NCBI RefSeq assembly: GCF_021568905.1 | Contig: NZ_JAKGSB010000004.1 | Span: 124,001-188,000, forward strand | Direction: 5' to 3' | DNA: 64,000 bases | Source of the DNA: Zavarzinia marina | Lineage (GTDB): Bacteria > Pseudomonadota > Alphaproteobacteria > Zavarziniales > Zavarziniaceae | Shown here: piece by piece, positions 29,116 through 37,166 of the stretch | How the letters are laid out: every line of letters begins with the position of its first letter | Position numbering within the stretch: position 1 is the stretch's first letter | Notes under the pieces: generated by a model | The model's database searches: none | What the model was told of the DNA's origin: nothing | What the model saw: only the letters and a program-made list of their open reading frames with translations | Translations under genes and position numbers: made by a program

Positions 29116-29192
29116 TGGTCGGGGCGACAGGATTCGAACCTGCGACTTCTTGCTCCCAAAGCAAGCGCTCTACCAGGCTGAGCTACGCCCCG
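29116..29192 (-). tRNA. tRNA-Pro (TGG), prophage attachment site
   Basis: 77 bases with encoded CCA. Acceptor CGGGGCG/CGCCCCG, anticodon arm CTTGC-TTTGGGA-GCAAG (TGG), T arm GCAGG-TTCGAAT-CCTGT. Its 3' end faces the integrase gene, so the phage entered at the 3' end and restored the gene. The matching att repeat should lie beyond the left window edge. Confidence 0.9.
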
Positions 29193-29231
29193 AGGCCACC
29201 CTCCATACACGACGGCCGGGGCAGGTTCAAT

Positions 29232-29257
29232 GGAGGGGATGTGGGGAGGGGATGTGG
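29232..29257 (+). repeat. 13-bp tandem duplication
   Basis: GGAGGGGATGTGG occurs twice in direct succession, followed by further GGATGGGG copies, in the 125-base gap between the tRNA-Pro and the riboswitch. Nothing else is seen there. Confidence 0.5.
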
Positions 29258-29317
29258 GGAGCGGATGGGGATGGGGCTTGCGGTGTCCGGACTTCGCCGT
29301 CATCATGCGCGCTTCTT

Positions 29318-29407
29318 CACCAGGGGGAGCCGGAGCGCCGGCTGAGAGGTTCCACGCGGAACGACCCCTAGAACCTGATCCGGTTCATGCCGGCGTAGGG
29401 ATGGGTG
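29318..29407 (+). promoter_or_regulatory. TPP riboswitch (THI element)
   Basis: The core sequences GGCTGAGA, GACCCCTAGAACCTGATC and CCGGCGTAGGGATG are the invariant parts of thiamine pyrophosphate aptamers. P1 can form from CACC (29318-29321) and GGTG (29404-29407), P2 from GAGCCGG/CCGGCT. P1 contains the only purine-rich ribosome-binding stretch (GGGATGGG) before ATG 29414, which suggests translational repression when TPP is bound. Confidence 0.9.
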
Positions 29408-29413
29408 TTTCCT

Positions 29414-30208
29414 ATGGTCGATTCCGACCGGCCGGCCGATGCCGGCGTCCGCGTCATCATTTCCGCGTCGCGCCCTGCGACCGCCCCCGGCATCGCCGTG
29501 CGCGGGGCGGGCCTGCGCTTCGAGGCCCAGGTCCATTTCGAGGGCCTGGATCTGGACCTGGCGGGCGGCGAGACCACCTGCCTTCTCGGGCCGAGCGGAG
29601 TCGGCAAGTCGAGCCTGCTGCGCCTCCTGGCGGGGCTGCCGACGGCGGGACTGGGCGGCACGGTGAGCGCCGGCGACGGCCGGCCGCTGGCCGGGCGGAC
29701 CGCGCTGATGGCGCAGCACGACAATCTCCTGCCCTGGGCCAGCGTGCTCGACAATGTGATGCTGGGCGACCGCCTGCGCGGCGACGCGCCGGACGCGCCC
29801 CGCGCCCACGCCTTGTTGGCGCAACTGGGGCTTTCGACGGCGGCGGGTCTGCGGCCGACGGCGCTGTCGGGCGGCATGCGCCAGCGCGCCGCGCTCGCGC
29901 GCACGCTCTACGAGGATTGCCCGATCGTCCTGATGGACGAACCCTTCTCCGCCCTCGACGCCGTCACCCGCCACCGCCTGCAGGGCGAGACGGCCGGCGT
30001 GTTGGCGGGGCGCACCGTGCTGCTGGTGACCCATGATCCGCTGGAGGCGCTGCGCCTCGGCCATCATGTGCTGGTGCTGTCGGGCCGGCCCGCGCGCCTG
30101 CGCCAGGTGACGCCGCCGCCGGGCGACGTACCGCGCGCCGCGGGCGATCCCGCCCTGGCGTCGGCGCAGGATGCGCTGTTCGCCGCCCTTTCCAGCGAGG
30201 GGGCGTGA
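29414..30208 (+). CDS. thiZ: Thiamine-precursor ABC transporter, ATP-binding protein
   Basis: 264 residues from ATG 29414. Walker A LLGPSGVGKSSLLRLLAG, Q loop TALMAQHDNLLPW, signature LSGGMRQRAALAR, Walker B IVLMDEPFSALDA and switch His in LLVTHDPLEAL. The LLPWASVLDNV pattern is typical of the nitrate/taurine/pyrimidine transporter group. TPP riboswitch control and the downstream NMT1-type binding protein identify it as ThiZ, energising uptake of a pyrimidine precursor of thiamine. N-terminal 25 residues are an unstructured extension. Confidence 0.85.
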   Translation: MVDSDRPADAGVRVIISASRPATAPGIAVRGAGLRFEAQVHFEGLDLDLAGGETTCLLGPSGVGKSSLLRLLAGLPTAGLGGTVSAGDGRPLAGRTALMAQHDNLLPWASVLDNVMLGDRLRGDAPDAPRAHALLAQLGLSTAAGLRPTALSGGMRQRAALARTLYEDCPIVLMDEPFSALDAVTRHRLQGETAGVLAGRTVLLVTHDPLEALRLGHHVLVLSGRPARLRQVTPPPGDVPRAAGDPALASAQDALFAALSSEGA

Positions 30209-30209
30209 C

Positions 30210-31010
30210 ATGGCCAGCCTGAAACGCATCGCGGCCCCAATCGTCACCCTCGGCGTGATCCTGCTGCTGTGGCAGGGCGCCGTGATGGTGGCGGGACTGC
30301 CGCCGTTCCTCCTGCCCTCGCCCGCGCGCGTGGGTCGGACCCTGGTGGAACAGGCCCGGTTGCTGGCCAGCCACGGCGCGATCACGGGCGTCGAGATCCT
30401 TTTGGGCCTCGTCTTCGGCACGCTGATGGGGATCGGCGCCGCCGTCATGCTGTCGGCATCGCGCGGGATGCGGCGCTTCCTGCTGCCACTGGTGGTGGCC
30501 AGTCAGGCCGTGCCGGTGTTCGCGCTGGCGCCCCTTCTCGTGCTCTGGTTCGGTTACGGCATGGCGTCCAAGGTCGCCATGGCCTGCCTGATCATCTTCT
30601 TTCCCGTGACCGTGGCACTGGCCGACGGCATCGCCCGGCTCGATGCCGGGTTGCTGGACATGGCGCGGGTGATGACCGCCGGCTGCGCGCGGCCGGGACG
30701 GCGGCTGCGCCTGCTGATCCATCTGTTCGGGCCGGCGGCCCTGCCGGCGCTCGGCTCCGGGCTGCGCATCGCCGCCGCCGTCGCCCCGATCGGCGCCGTG
30801 GTCGGCGAATGGGTCGGGGCATCGGGCGGGCTCGGCTGGCTGATGCTCCATGCCAATGCCCGGGCGAAGATCGACCTGATGTTCGCCGCCCTGATCGTCC
30901 TCGCGCTCGTCGCGATCCTGCTCTACCGGCTCGTCGATTTCGCCATGGGCCGGCTCACCCCCTGGGCCGGCGGCGATGCCGCCGGCACCTTCGAGGAAAC
31001 GAAACCATGA
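30210..31010 (+). CDS. thiX: Thiamine-precursor ABC transporter, permease
   Basis: 266 residues, about six transmembrane segments (VTLGVILLLWQGAVMVAGL, GVEILLGLVFGTLMGIGAAVML, FLLPLVVASQAVPVFALAPLLVLWFGYG, ALIVLALVAILLYRLV). The cytoplasmic coupling (EAA) loop is seen as AALPALGSGLRIAAAVAPIGAVVGEW. It starts one base after the thiZ stop and overlaps thiY by ATGA. BPD_transp_1 family. Confidence 0.85.
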   Translation: MASLKRIAAPIVTLGVILLLWQGAVMVAGLPPFLLPSPARVGRTLVEQARLLASHGAITGVEILLGLVFGTLMGIGAAVMLSASRGMRRFLLPLVVASQAVPVFALAPLLVLWFGYGMASKVAMACLIIFFPVTVALADGIARLDAGLLDMARVMTAGCARPGRRLRLLIHLFGPAALPALGSGLRIAAAVAPIGAVVGEWVGASGGLGWLMLHANARAKIDLMFAALIVLALVAILLYRLVDFAMGRLTPWAGGDAAGTFEETKP

Positions 31011-31945
31011 AACGCCTGAATATCGCGACGGCCGCCGCGCTGTCCCTCCTGCTGGCCCTGCCCGCGGCGGCCGCCGACAAGATGACCGTGCTGCTGGACT
31101 GGGCCGTGAACCCGGATCACGCCGCCCTCTTCGCCGCGCAGGCCAACGGCTATTTCGCCGACGAGGGGCTGGAGGTCGAGTTGATCGCACCGTCCGACCC
31201 CAACGATCCGCCGAAGCTGGTCGCCGCCGGCAAGGCCGACCTGGCGGTCACCTATCAGCCGCAACTGGTGCTGCTGGTCGACCAGGGCCTGCCGCTGCGA
31301 CAGATCGGCACCCTGGTGGATACGCCGCTGAACTGCCTGGCCGTGCTGGCGGACGGGCCGGTGAAGTCGATCGCCGACCTGAAGGGCCGGAAGGTCGGCT
31401 ATTCCGTCGCCGGCTTCGAGGATGCCCTTTTGAAGACCATGCTGGCGGACGGCGGCCTGACCCTCGACGACGTCGAATTGATCAATGTGAACTTCGCCCT
31501 GGCGACCGCGCTCGCGGCCGGTCAAGTCGATGCGGTGATCGGCGCCTATCGCAATTTCGAGATCCCGGAGATGCGGCTTCTGGGCAAGCCGGCGCGGATC
31601 TTCGCGGTCGAGGACCATGGCGTGCCGACCTATGACGAACTGATCCTGGCCGCCGCCGCCGACAAGGCCCGCGACCCGCGCGTGCGCCGCTTCATCACGG
31701 CGCTGGAACGGGGCACGACCTATGTCCTCAATCACCCGGACGAAGCCTTCGCCCGCTTCGTCGCCGATCACCCGGAGCTGGACGACGAACTGAACCGCGA
31801 AGCCTGGACCCTGACCCTGCCGCGCCTCGCCGCGAGCCCCGGCGCCTTCGATCCCCTGCGCATGGAACGCGCGGCGGCCTTCCTCTTGAAGGCCGGCCTG
31901 ATTAGCGAGGCGAAGCCCGTGTCCGACTACGCTTCCATGCCCTGA
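31007..31945 (+). CDS. thiY: Thiamine-precursor-binding protein (NMT1/THI5-like)
   Basis: 312 residues. A signal peptide (MKRLNIATAAALSLLLALPAAAA) exports it to the periplasm. Mature start KMTVLLDWAVNPDHAALFAAQANGYFADEGLEVELI, KADLAVTYQPQLVLL and GRKVGYSVAG are the hallmarks of NMT1-type proteins binding formylaminopyrimidine or HMP. A YxxGxxxxDA-like GQVDAVIGAYRNFEIPE is present. Last gene of the riboswitch-controlled operon. Confidence 0.85.
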   Translation: MKRLNIATAAALSLLLALPAAAADKMTVLLDWAVNPDHAALFAAQANGYFADEGLEVELIAPSDPNDPPKLVAAGKADLAVTYQPQLVLLVDQGLPLRQIGTLVDTPLNCLAVLADGPVKSIADLKGRKVGYSVAGFEDALLKTMLADGGLTLDDVELINVNFALATALAAGQVDAVIGAYRNFEIPEMRLLGKPARIFAVEDHGVPTYDELILAAAADKARDPRVRRFITALERGTTYVLNHPDEAFARFVADHPELDDELNREAWTLTLPRLAASPGAFDPLRMERAAAFLLKAGLISEAKPVSDYASMP

Positions 31946-31949
31946 GGGC

Positions 31950-33341
31950 CTATTCCGCCGCCGCCTCGGCCCGCGCCGTGCGGGCCTTGGCCCGCATCAG
32001 CACCAATTCCTCCGCCGTCGTCGGGTGAACCGCCACGGTCCGGTCGAACTGGGCCTTGGTCGCCCCCATCTTCACCGCGATGCCCAGCGCCTGGATGATC
32101 TCGGCGCTGTCGTCGCCGATCAGATGGGCGCCCACCACCCGGTCCGAGCGCGGCTCCACGATCAGTTTCATGTAACTGCGCGTGGCGCGCCCCGTCAGCG
32201 TGTGCTTCATGGGCCGGAAACCGGCCTCGTAGATGTCGACCTCGCCGAAGCGTTCCACCGCCTCGGCTTCCGTCAGGCCGACGGTGCCGATGGGCGGCTG
32301 GCTGAACACCGCCGTCGGCACGTCGTCGTGATCGGCGACCCCCGGCTTGGCCCCGAAGACCGTGTCGGCGAAGGCGTGTCCCTCCTTGATCGCGATCGGC
32401 GTCAGGGCCATGCGATCGGTGACGTCGCCGACGGCATAGATGTTCGGCACATTGGTACGGGAATAGAGATCGACCAGGATCTCCCCCTTCCGGCCGGTCT
32501 CGACCCCCGCCGCCTCGAGCCCGAGGCCCTGGGTATTGGGTGCCCTGCCGGTCGCGAACATCACGGCATCGACATCCAGCGTCGCGCCGTCGGAGAGATG
32601 GAGGCGCAGGCCGTCGTCGGTCTTGTCGATCGCGGTCGGGCTGGCGTCGAAATGAAGGCGGATGCCCTTGGCCGCATATTCCTCGGCAAGGCGCACGGCG
32701 ACATCATCATCGAAACCGCGCAGCAGTCGAGAGCGGCGATGGACGATCGTGGTCTCGGCACCGAGACCGTTGAAGATGCCGGCGAATTCGACCGCGATGT
32801 AACCCGCGCCGATCACGGCGACCCGCTTCGGCAGATCGGCCAGATGAAACGCCTCGTTCGAGGTGATGGCGTGTTCGGCGCCCGGAATGTCCAGCTTGTC
32901 GGGGGTGCCGCCGGTCGCCACCAGGATCGTCTCGGCGGTCACGGTCCGGCCGCCGACGTCGAGCGTATGGGCGTCGACGAAACGCGCGCGGCTTTCCATC
33001 AGTGTGACGCCGGCGCCTTCGAGGCCCTTCAGATAGAGGCCGTTCAGGCGGTCGATCTCGCGGTCCTTGGCGGCGATCAGGGCCTTCCAGTCGAAGCGTG
33101 CCTCCCCCGGCACGGTCCAGCCGAAGGCCACCGCGTCCTCGATCTCCTCGCCGTAGTGGGAGGCATAGACCATCAGTTTCTTCGGCACGCAGCCCCTAAT
33201 GACGCAGGTCCCGCCGACGCGATATTCCTCGGCGATGGCGACCTTGGCGCCGTAACCGGCCGAGATCCGCGCCGCCCGGACACCGCCCGAACCGGCGCCG
33301 ATGACGAAGAGATCGTAGTCGTAGGGATGGGATCCGCTCAT
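31950..33341 (-). CDS. gor: Glutathione-disulfide reductase
   Basis: 463 residues. FAD-binding DLFVIGAGSGGVRAARIS, redox-active disulfide in GGTCVIRGCVPKKLM, NADPH domain AVIGAGYIAVEFAGIFNGLG with downstream arginines (VHRRSRLLRGFD), second FAD motif YAVGDVTDRMALTPIAIKEG and the catalytic His in VAVHPTTAEELV. Reduces GSSG with NADPH in the cytoplasm. Translation overlaps the upstream unknown gene (ATGA). It converges on thiY with four bases between stops. Confidence 0.9.
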   Translation of the reverse strand: MSGSHPYDYDLFVIGAGSGGVRAARISAGYGAKVAIAEEYRVGGTCVIRGCVPKKLMVYASHYGEEIEDAVAFGWTVPGEARFDWKALIAAKDREIDRLNGLYLKGLEGAGVTLMESRARFVDAHTLDVGGRTVTAETILVATGGTPDKLDIPGAEHAITSNEAFHLADLPKRVAVIGAGYIAVEFAGIFNGLGAETTIVHRRSRLLRGFDDDVAVRLAEEYAAKGIRLHFDASPTAIDKTDDGLRLHLSDGATLDVDAVMFATGRAPNTQGLGLEAAGVETGRKGEILVDLYSRTNVPNIYAVGDVTDRMALTPIAIKEGHAFADTVFGAKPGVADHDDVPTAVFSQPPIGTVGLTEAEAVERFGEVDIYEAGFRPMKHTLTGRATRSYMKLIVEPRSDRVVGAHLIGDDSAEIIQALGIAVKMGATKAQFDRTVAVHPTTAEELVLMRAKARTARAEAAAE

Positions 33342-34009
33342 GACAGTACCGCCTGGAGTTCGCGGGCGAGTTCGTCGGCCGGAAAGACCTCGACCCCCTC
33401 GTCCGAATGGGAGAGGCGCAGCACCAGCCGCTCGCCCTTGCGGGCTATGCCCGCCGGCTCGCCGCCGCTGGCCGCGATCAATATGCCCTTGATGTGGACA
33501 CTCAGGCGATCGATGCCAAGGGGGGCGGCGGTCTGGCGGCGCAGCGCCTCGGCCAATGCGCTCAGGTTGGCGTCGATCGCGCGCTCCGTCGCCTCGTCCT
33601 CGGCGAAGCCGTCGAAATCGAGGTCGATCGAGAAGGGCGCCGCCAGTTCCGCCTGCACCGCCGCCGCGATCGCCGCGCCGCGCCGCGCGAGGCCGAGACG
33701 GCCCGGCGCCGAGCCGGCGTCCGCCGCGGCCGACAGGCGGCGCATCGCCTCGAGCGCCACGCTGACGCGACTGATGTCCTGGAGACGGACATGATGGGCT
33801 TCGGCACCGTCGAGCAGCACCAGCCAGTCGGTACCGTTCCGCCCCTCCACCATGCCGATCACCCGGCCCTGGACCTCCGCCGCCTCGGCGAGGCCGAGGG
33901 TGACCACGGGCAGATGGTCGGTCGCGGCTTCCGCCCTTGCCCTGGTCCCGGCGGCGACCAGCCAGTCGATCAGCCTGTCGCCCGCGAGGACCGGGAAATC
34001 CCCCGTCAT
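33338..34009 (-). CDS. Hypothetical protein in gabD-gor operon
   Basis: 223 residues without a recognised domain. Segments: VLAGDRLIDWLVAAGTRARAE, GRVIGMVEGRNGTDWLVLLDGAEAHHVRLQDISRVSV (beta-rich, ligand-binding look), and a long helical region with SIDLDFDGFAEDEATERAIDANLSALAEALR; the end is beta (ERLVLRLSHSDEGVEVF). No signal peptide. ATGA overlaps on both sides tie it to gabD and gor, suggesting a redox or stress link. Confidence 0.55.
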   Translation of the reverse strand: MTGDFPVLAGDRLIDWLVAAGTRARAEAATDHLPVVTLGLAEAAEVQGRVIGMVEGRNGTDWLVLLDGAEAHHVRLQDISRVSVALEAMRRLSAAADAGSAPGRLGLARRGAAIAAAVQAELAAPFSIDLDFDGFAEDEATERAIDANLSALAEALRRQTAAPLGIDRLSVHIKGILIAASGGEPAGIARKGERLVLRLSHSDEGVEVFPADELARELQAVLS

Positions 34010-35466
34010 TTGTCGAGACCGGCGAGGCAGATGTATTTGATCTCGACGAAATCGTCGATGCCGTGGGACGAACCCTCGCGCCCGATACCCGATTCCTTGA
34101 CGCCGCCGAAGGGCGCCACCTCGGTCGAGATCAGGCCGGAATTGATGCCGACGATGCCGTATTCGAGCGCCTCCGCGACGCGGAAGATGCGGCCGACGTC
34201 GCGGGCGTAGAAATAGGAGGCGAGGCCGAATTCGGTATCATTCGCCATCTGGATCGCCTGATCCTCGTGGGCGAAGCGGAACAGGGGCGCCAGCGGGCCG
34301 AAGGTCTCCTCCCGCGCCACCGCCATCTGCGGCGTGACGCCGGTGAGCACCGTCGGCTCGAAGAAGGAACCGCCCAGGGCATGGCGCTTGCCGCCGGTGG
34401 CGATCTTGGCGCCCTTGGCCAGTGCGTCGGCGATATGTTCCTCGACCTTGGCGACCGCCTTCATGTCGATCAGCGGGCCCTGGGTCACGCCGGCGTCGGC
34501 GCCGTTGCCGACCTTGAGGGCATTGACGGCGCGCGCCAGTTTCTCGGCGAAGGCGTCATAGACGCCGTCCTGCACGAGAAGCCGGTTGGCGCAGACGCAG
34601 GTCTGCCCGGTGTTGCGGTATTTGGAGGCGATGGCGCCCTCGACCGCCGCATCGAGATCGGCATCGTCGAAGACGATGAAGGGGGCGTTGCCGCCGAGTT
34701 CCAGGCTGACCTTCTTCACCGTGCCGGCGCATTGTTCCATCAGCACCTTGCCGACCTCGGTCGAGCCGGTGAAGGTCACCTTGCGCACCACCGGGTTCGA
34801 CGTCATCTCCCCGCCGATGGCGGCGGCCGAACCGGTGATCACGTTCAACAGGCCCGCCGGCAGGCCGGCGCGCACCGAAAGCTCGGCCAGCGCCAGGGCC
34901 GAATAGGGTGTCTGGCTGGCGGGCTTCACCACGACGGCGCAGCCGGCGGCCAGCGCCGGGCCAATCTTCCGGGTGATCATGGCCGAGGGGAAGTTCCACG
35001 GCGTGATGGCCGCGACCACGCCCACCGGCTCGCGCGTCACGATGATGCGCTTGTCCGGGGCGTGCGACGGGATCGTCTCGCCGTAGATCCGCTTCGCCTC
35101 TTCCCCGAACCATTCGAGGAAGGAGGCGGCATAGGCGACCTCGCCCTTCGCTTCGGTCAGGGGCTTGCCCTGTTCGGCGGTCATCAGGATGGCGAGATCG
35201 TCCTGATTGGCCATCATCAGGTCGGCGAAGCGGCGCAGCACGAGGGCGCGCTCCTTGGCCGTCTTGCGGCGCCAGGCGGGCATGGCGATTTCGGCGGCGG
35301 CGATGGCGCGAGCCGTCTCTGCCTTGCCGGCCCTGGGCACGGTGCCGAGGACTGCCAGGGTGGCCGGGTTGGTCACCTCGATCGTACCGCCGTCGTCCGC
35401 CGCGACCCATTCCCCGCCGATGAAGTTCCGGTCCCGGAACAGAGTGGCATCCTTCAGCTCGACCAT
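34006..35466 (-). CDS. gabD: NAD(P)-dependent succinate-semialdehyde dehydrogenase
   Basis: 486 residues, full aldehyde dehydrogenase. VAAITPWNFPSAMITRKIGPALAAGC, FTGSTEVGKVLM, catalytic Glu in VSLELGGNAPFIVFDDAD and catalytic Cys in KYRNTGQTCVCANRLLVQ; EETFGPLAPLFRF and FGGVKESGIGREGSSHGIDDF near the end match GabD. Converts succinate semialdehyde to succinate (GABA breakdown). First gene of a three-gene operon. Confidence 0.9.
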   Translation of the reverse strand: MVELKDATLFRDRNFIGGEWVAADDGGTIEVTNPATLAVLGTVPRAGKAETARAIAAAEIAMPAWRRKTAKERALVLRRFADLMMANQDDLAILMTAEQGKPLTEAKGEVAYAASFLEWFGEEAKRIYGETIPSHAPDKRIIVTREPVGVVAAITPWNFPSAMITRKIGPALAAGCAVVVKPASQTPYSALALAELSVRAGLPAGLLNVITGSAAAIGGEMTSNPVVRKVTFTGSTEVGKVLMEQCAGTVKKVSLELGGNAPFIVFDDADLDAAVEGAIASKYRNTGQTCVCANRLLVQDGVYDAFAEKLARAVNALKVGNGADAGVTQGPLIDMKAVAKVEEHIADALAKGAKIATGGKRHALGGSFFEPTVLTGVTPQMAVAREETFGPLAPLFRFAHEDQAIQMANDTEFGLASYFYARDVGRIFRVAEALEYGIVGINSGLISTEVAPFGGVKESGIGREGSSHGIDDFVEIKYICLAGLDK

Positions 35467-35596
35467 GGAATCCTCCGGTTCAGTCCCGGCATCTTAAGGT
35501 GCCGCGCACGGGCGGGAAAAGCCCCGCCCCTTTCAATGTGCCCCCGCAAGGCGCATATCAGACCGGTAACCTTTAGGGAGGTCGGGAGGATCCATC

Positions 35597-36121
35597 ATGG
35601 CGCGCCAACGCACCACGACACGCCGGGCCCGCGCCCTGCGCGCGGCATTCGCCACCCTTGTGCTGGCGGCGGCCTTCCTGCTGGACGCGACGGCGGCGGC
35701 CCGTGCCGACGTGGACGTGATCCGCGATCCGGCGCGCCTGCGCGACATGCTGGCGGGGCGTACACTCTATGGCCGATACCTGAACGGCGACGCCGTCGCC
35801 GAATATTACGCACCCGACGGCAAGGCCGCCTACCGCCAGCGCCAATGTCTCTATGCCGGCCGCTGGTGGATCGAACGGCTGACGGCAGATTTCGGTATCT
35901 TCGAGGCGGGCACGCCGACCGTCTGTTTCCAGTATCGCGCCCTCAACCCCGACGGGCCGCCCTTCTGCTTCGCCGTCAGCGGGACCGCCGGGGCGGAGCG
36001 ATTCTACGGCACGAGCGGTGCCCCCGAATATTCCGGCATCCCGACCCTGCTCACCGACCATTGGGCGGAAGGCAATGCCGAGCCCCTGTCCCTCGAAGGT
36101 GACGGCTGCCCCTCGGTCTGA
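35597..36121 (+). CDS. Secreted hypothetical protein
   Basis: 174 residues. GGGAGG lies eight bases before ATG 35597. A basic start and hydrophobic core (RAAFATLVLAAAFLLDATAAARA) form a signal peptide. The mature protein (LRDMLAGRTLYGRYLNGDAVAEYYAPDGKAAY, RWWIERLTADFGIF, CFQYRAL) has four cysteines, probably disulfide-bonded. The GRTLYGRY..G....EYY pattern is seen in small periplasmic proteins of unknown role. The 130-base gap upstream to gabD must hold its promoter. Confidence 0.6.
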   Translation: MARQRTTTRRARALRAAFATLVLAAAFLLDATAAARADVDVIRDPARLRDMLAGRTLYGRYLNGDAVAEYYAPDGKAAYRQRQCLYAGRWWIERLTADFGIFEAGTPTVCFQYRALNPDGPPFCFAVSGTAGAERFYGTSGAPEYSGIPTLLTDHWAEGNAEPLSLEGDGCPSV

Positions 36122-36634
36122 TCAGAGCCGCTTCGACATCCTGAAATTGGTGAAGCGCCGGCCCCGCAGTTCGACGCTCTGCTCGGCGTCGACGCGGAAA
36201 CCCGCCGCCTCGAACAGCGGCCGCGCGGTCAGGCTGACGTGGCTTTCGAGCCGCCCGTCGCCGGCCAGGCGCGCGGCATCCTCGACCGCCCGGAGAAGGC
36301 GCCGGCCGATACCGAGGCGAAGAAAGTCCGGATCGACGAAGAGCATGTCGACGAGGCCGCCCGGCGCCAGGGTGGCAAAGCCCGCCGGCCGCCCCGCCCG
36401 TTCGGCGACGATGATCCGACAGCGCCCGATGCGCGCCGCGAAGGCCGCCACGTCCAGATCGGCCGGGGCCCAGGCCTCGCGCTGGCCGGCGTCGTAATGG
36501 CCGGCCGCGGCACCATGGACCGAGGCCCGGAACAGCGCGGCCAGGGCCGGCGCATCGCCAGACCCGCCATCGCGCAGGCGAATGGAGTCGTCCAGAACAC
36601 TCACGGGCGGATCGCTCACGGGCGGAACGCTCAC
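36122..36634 (-). CDS. GNAT-family N-acetyltransferase
   Basis: 170 residues from a GTG at 36634 with GAGGG upstream; three in-frame GTGs lie in a short PPVS repeat (36604-36634), so the true start is uncertain. IRLRDGGSGDAPALAALFRASVHG, CRIIVAERAGRPAGFATLAPGGLVDMLFVDPDFLRLGIGRRLL (acetyl-CoA site R/Q-x-x-G-x-A variant) and LESHVSLTARPLFEAAGFRVD give a complete GNAT fold. Substrate unknown. Convergent with the secreted protein gene, without gap. Confidence 0.7.
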   Translation of the reverse strand: MSVPPVSDPPVSVLDDSIRLRDGGSGDAPALAALFRASVHGAAAGHYDAGQREAWAPADLDVAAFAARIGRCRIIVAERAGRPAGFATLAPGGLVDMLFVDPDFLRLGIGRRLLRAVEDAARLAGDGRLESHVSLTARPLFEAAGFRVDAEQSVELRGRRFTNFRMSKRL

Positions 36635-36746
36635 CGGGCCATCCCTCGAAAATTCCGAAATGTGTTTCCGCAAGAGTGCGCTGGGGTTTTGCCGATTCCG
36701 GCATAGTCTTGGGCCATCCGTTCCTTCTTCCTTCCGGAGATCGTCC

Positions 36747-37160
36747 ATGACGAAACTGCGTGTGATCGCGGGCCCCTTCACCTTCGACGCCCGGCTCGAA
36801 GAGGAGCTGGCACCGAAGACCTGCGCCGCCTTTCGCCGCCACATGCCCTTCGTCAGCAAGGCCGTCCACGTGCGCTGGAGCGGCGAAGGCGTCTGGATGC
36901 CGCTGGGCGATCTCGATTTCGGCGTCGGCTACGAGAATCATACGTCCTATCCCGCGCCGGGCCAGATCATCCTCTATCCCGGCGGCATCAGCGAGACCGA
37001 GATCCTGCTCGCCTATGGCGGCGTCCATTTCGCCAGCAAGATGGGCCAATTGGCCGGCAATCACTTCGTCACCCTGACCGGCGGCCTGGAGAATCTGGTC
37101 GCACTCGGCAAGATGACGCTGTGGGAAGGCGCCCAGGACATCCGCTTCGAGCTGGCCTGA
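36747..37160 (+). CDS. DUF3830 cyclophilin-like protein
   Basis: 137 residues. TFDARLEEELAPKTCAAFRRHMPF, HVRWSGEGVWMPLGD, ENHTSYPAPGQIILYPGGISETEILLAYG and FASKMGQLAGNHFVTL correspond to the DUF3830 family, small cyclophilin-like proteins often coded near amidase or hydantoinase genes. No signal peptide. Divergent from the acetyltransferase; stop is six bases from the end of the GGDEF gene on the other strand. Confidence 0.8.
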   Translation: MTKLRVIAGPFTFDARLEEELAPKTCAAFRRHMPFVSKAVHVRWSGEGVWMPLGDLDFGVGYENHTSYPAPGQIILYPGGISETEILLAYGGVHFASKMGQLAGNHFVTLTGGLENLVALGKMTLWEGAQDIRFELA

Positions 37161-37166
37161 CCGGTC

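Noticed and set aside
1-29116. Lysis cassette (holin/endolysin/spanin)
   Set aside because: No endolysin motif was recognised in this part; such genes are probably in the prophage segment left of the window. The 28- and 39-aa membrane peptides alone are not enough to call holins.
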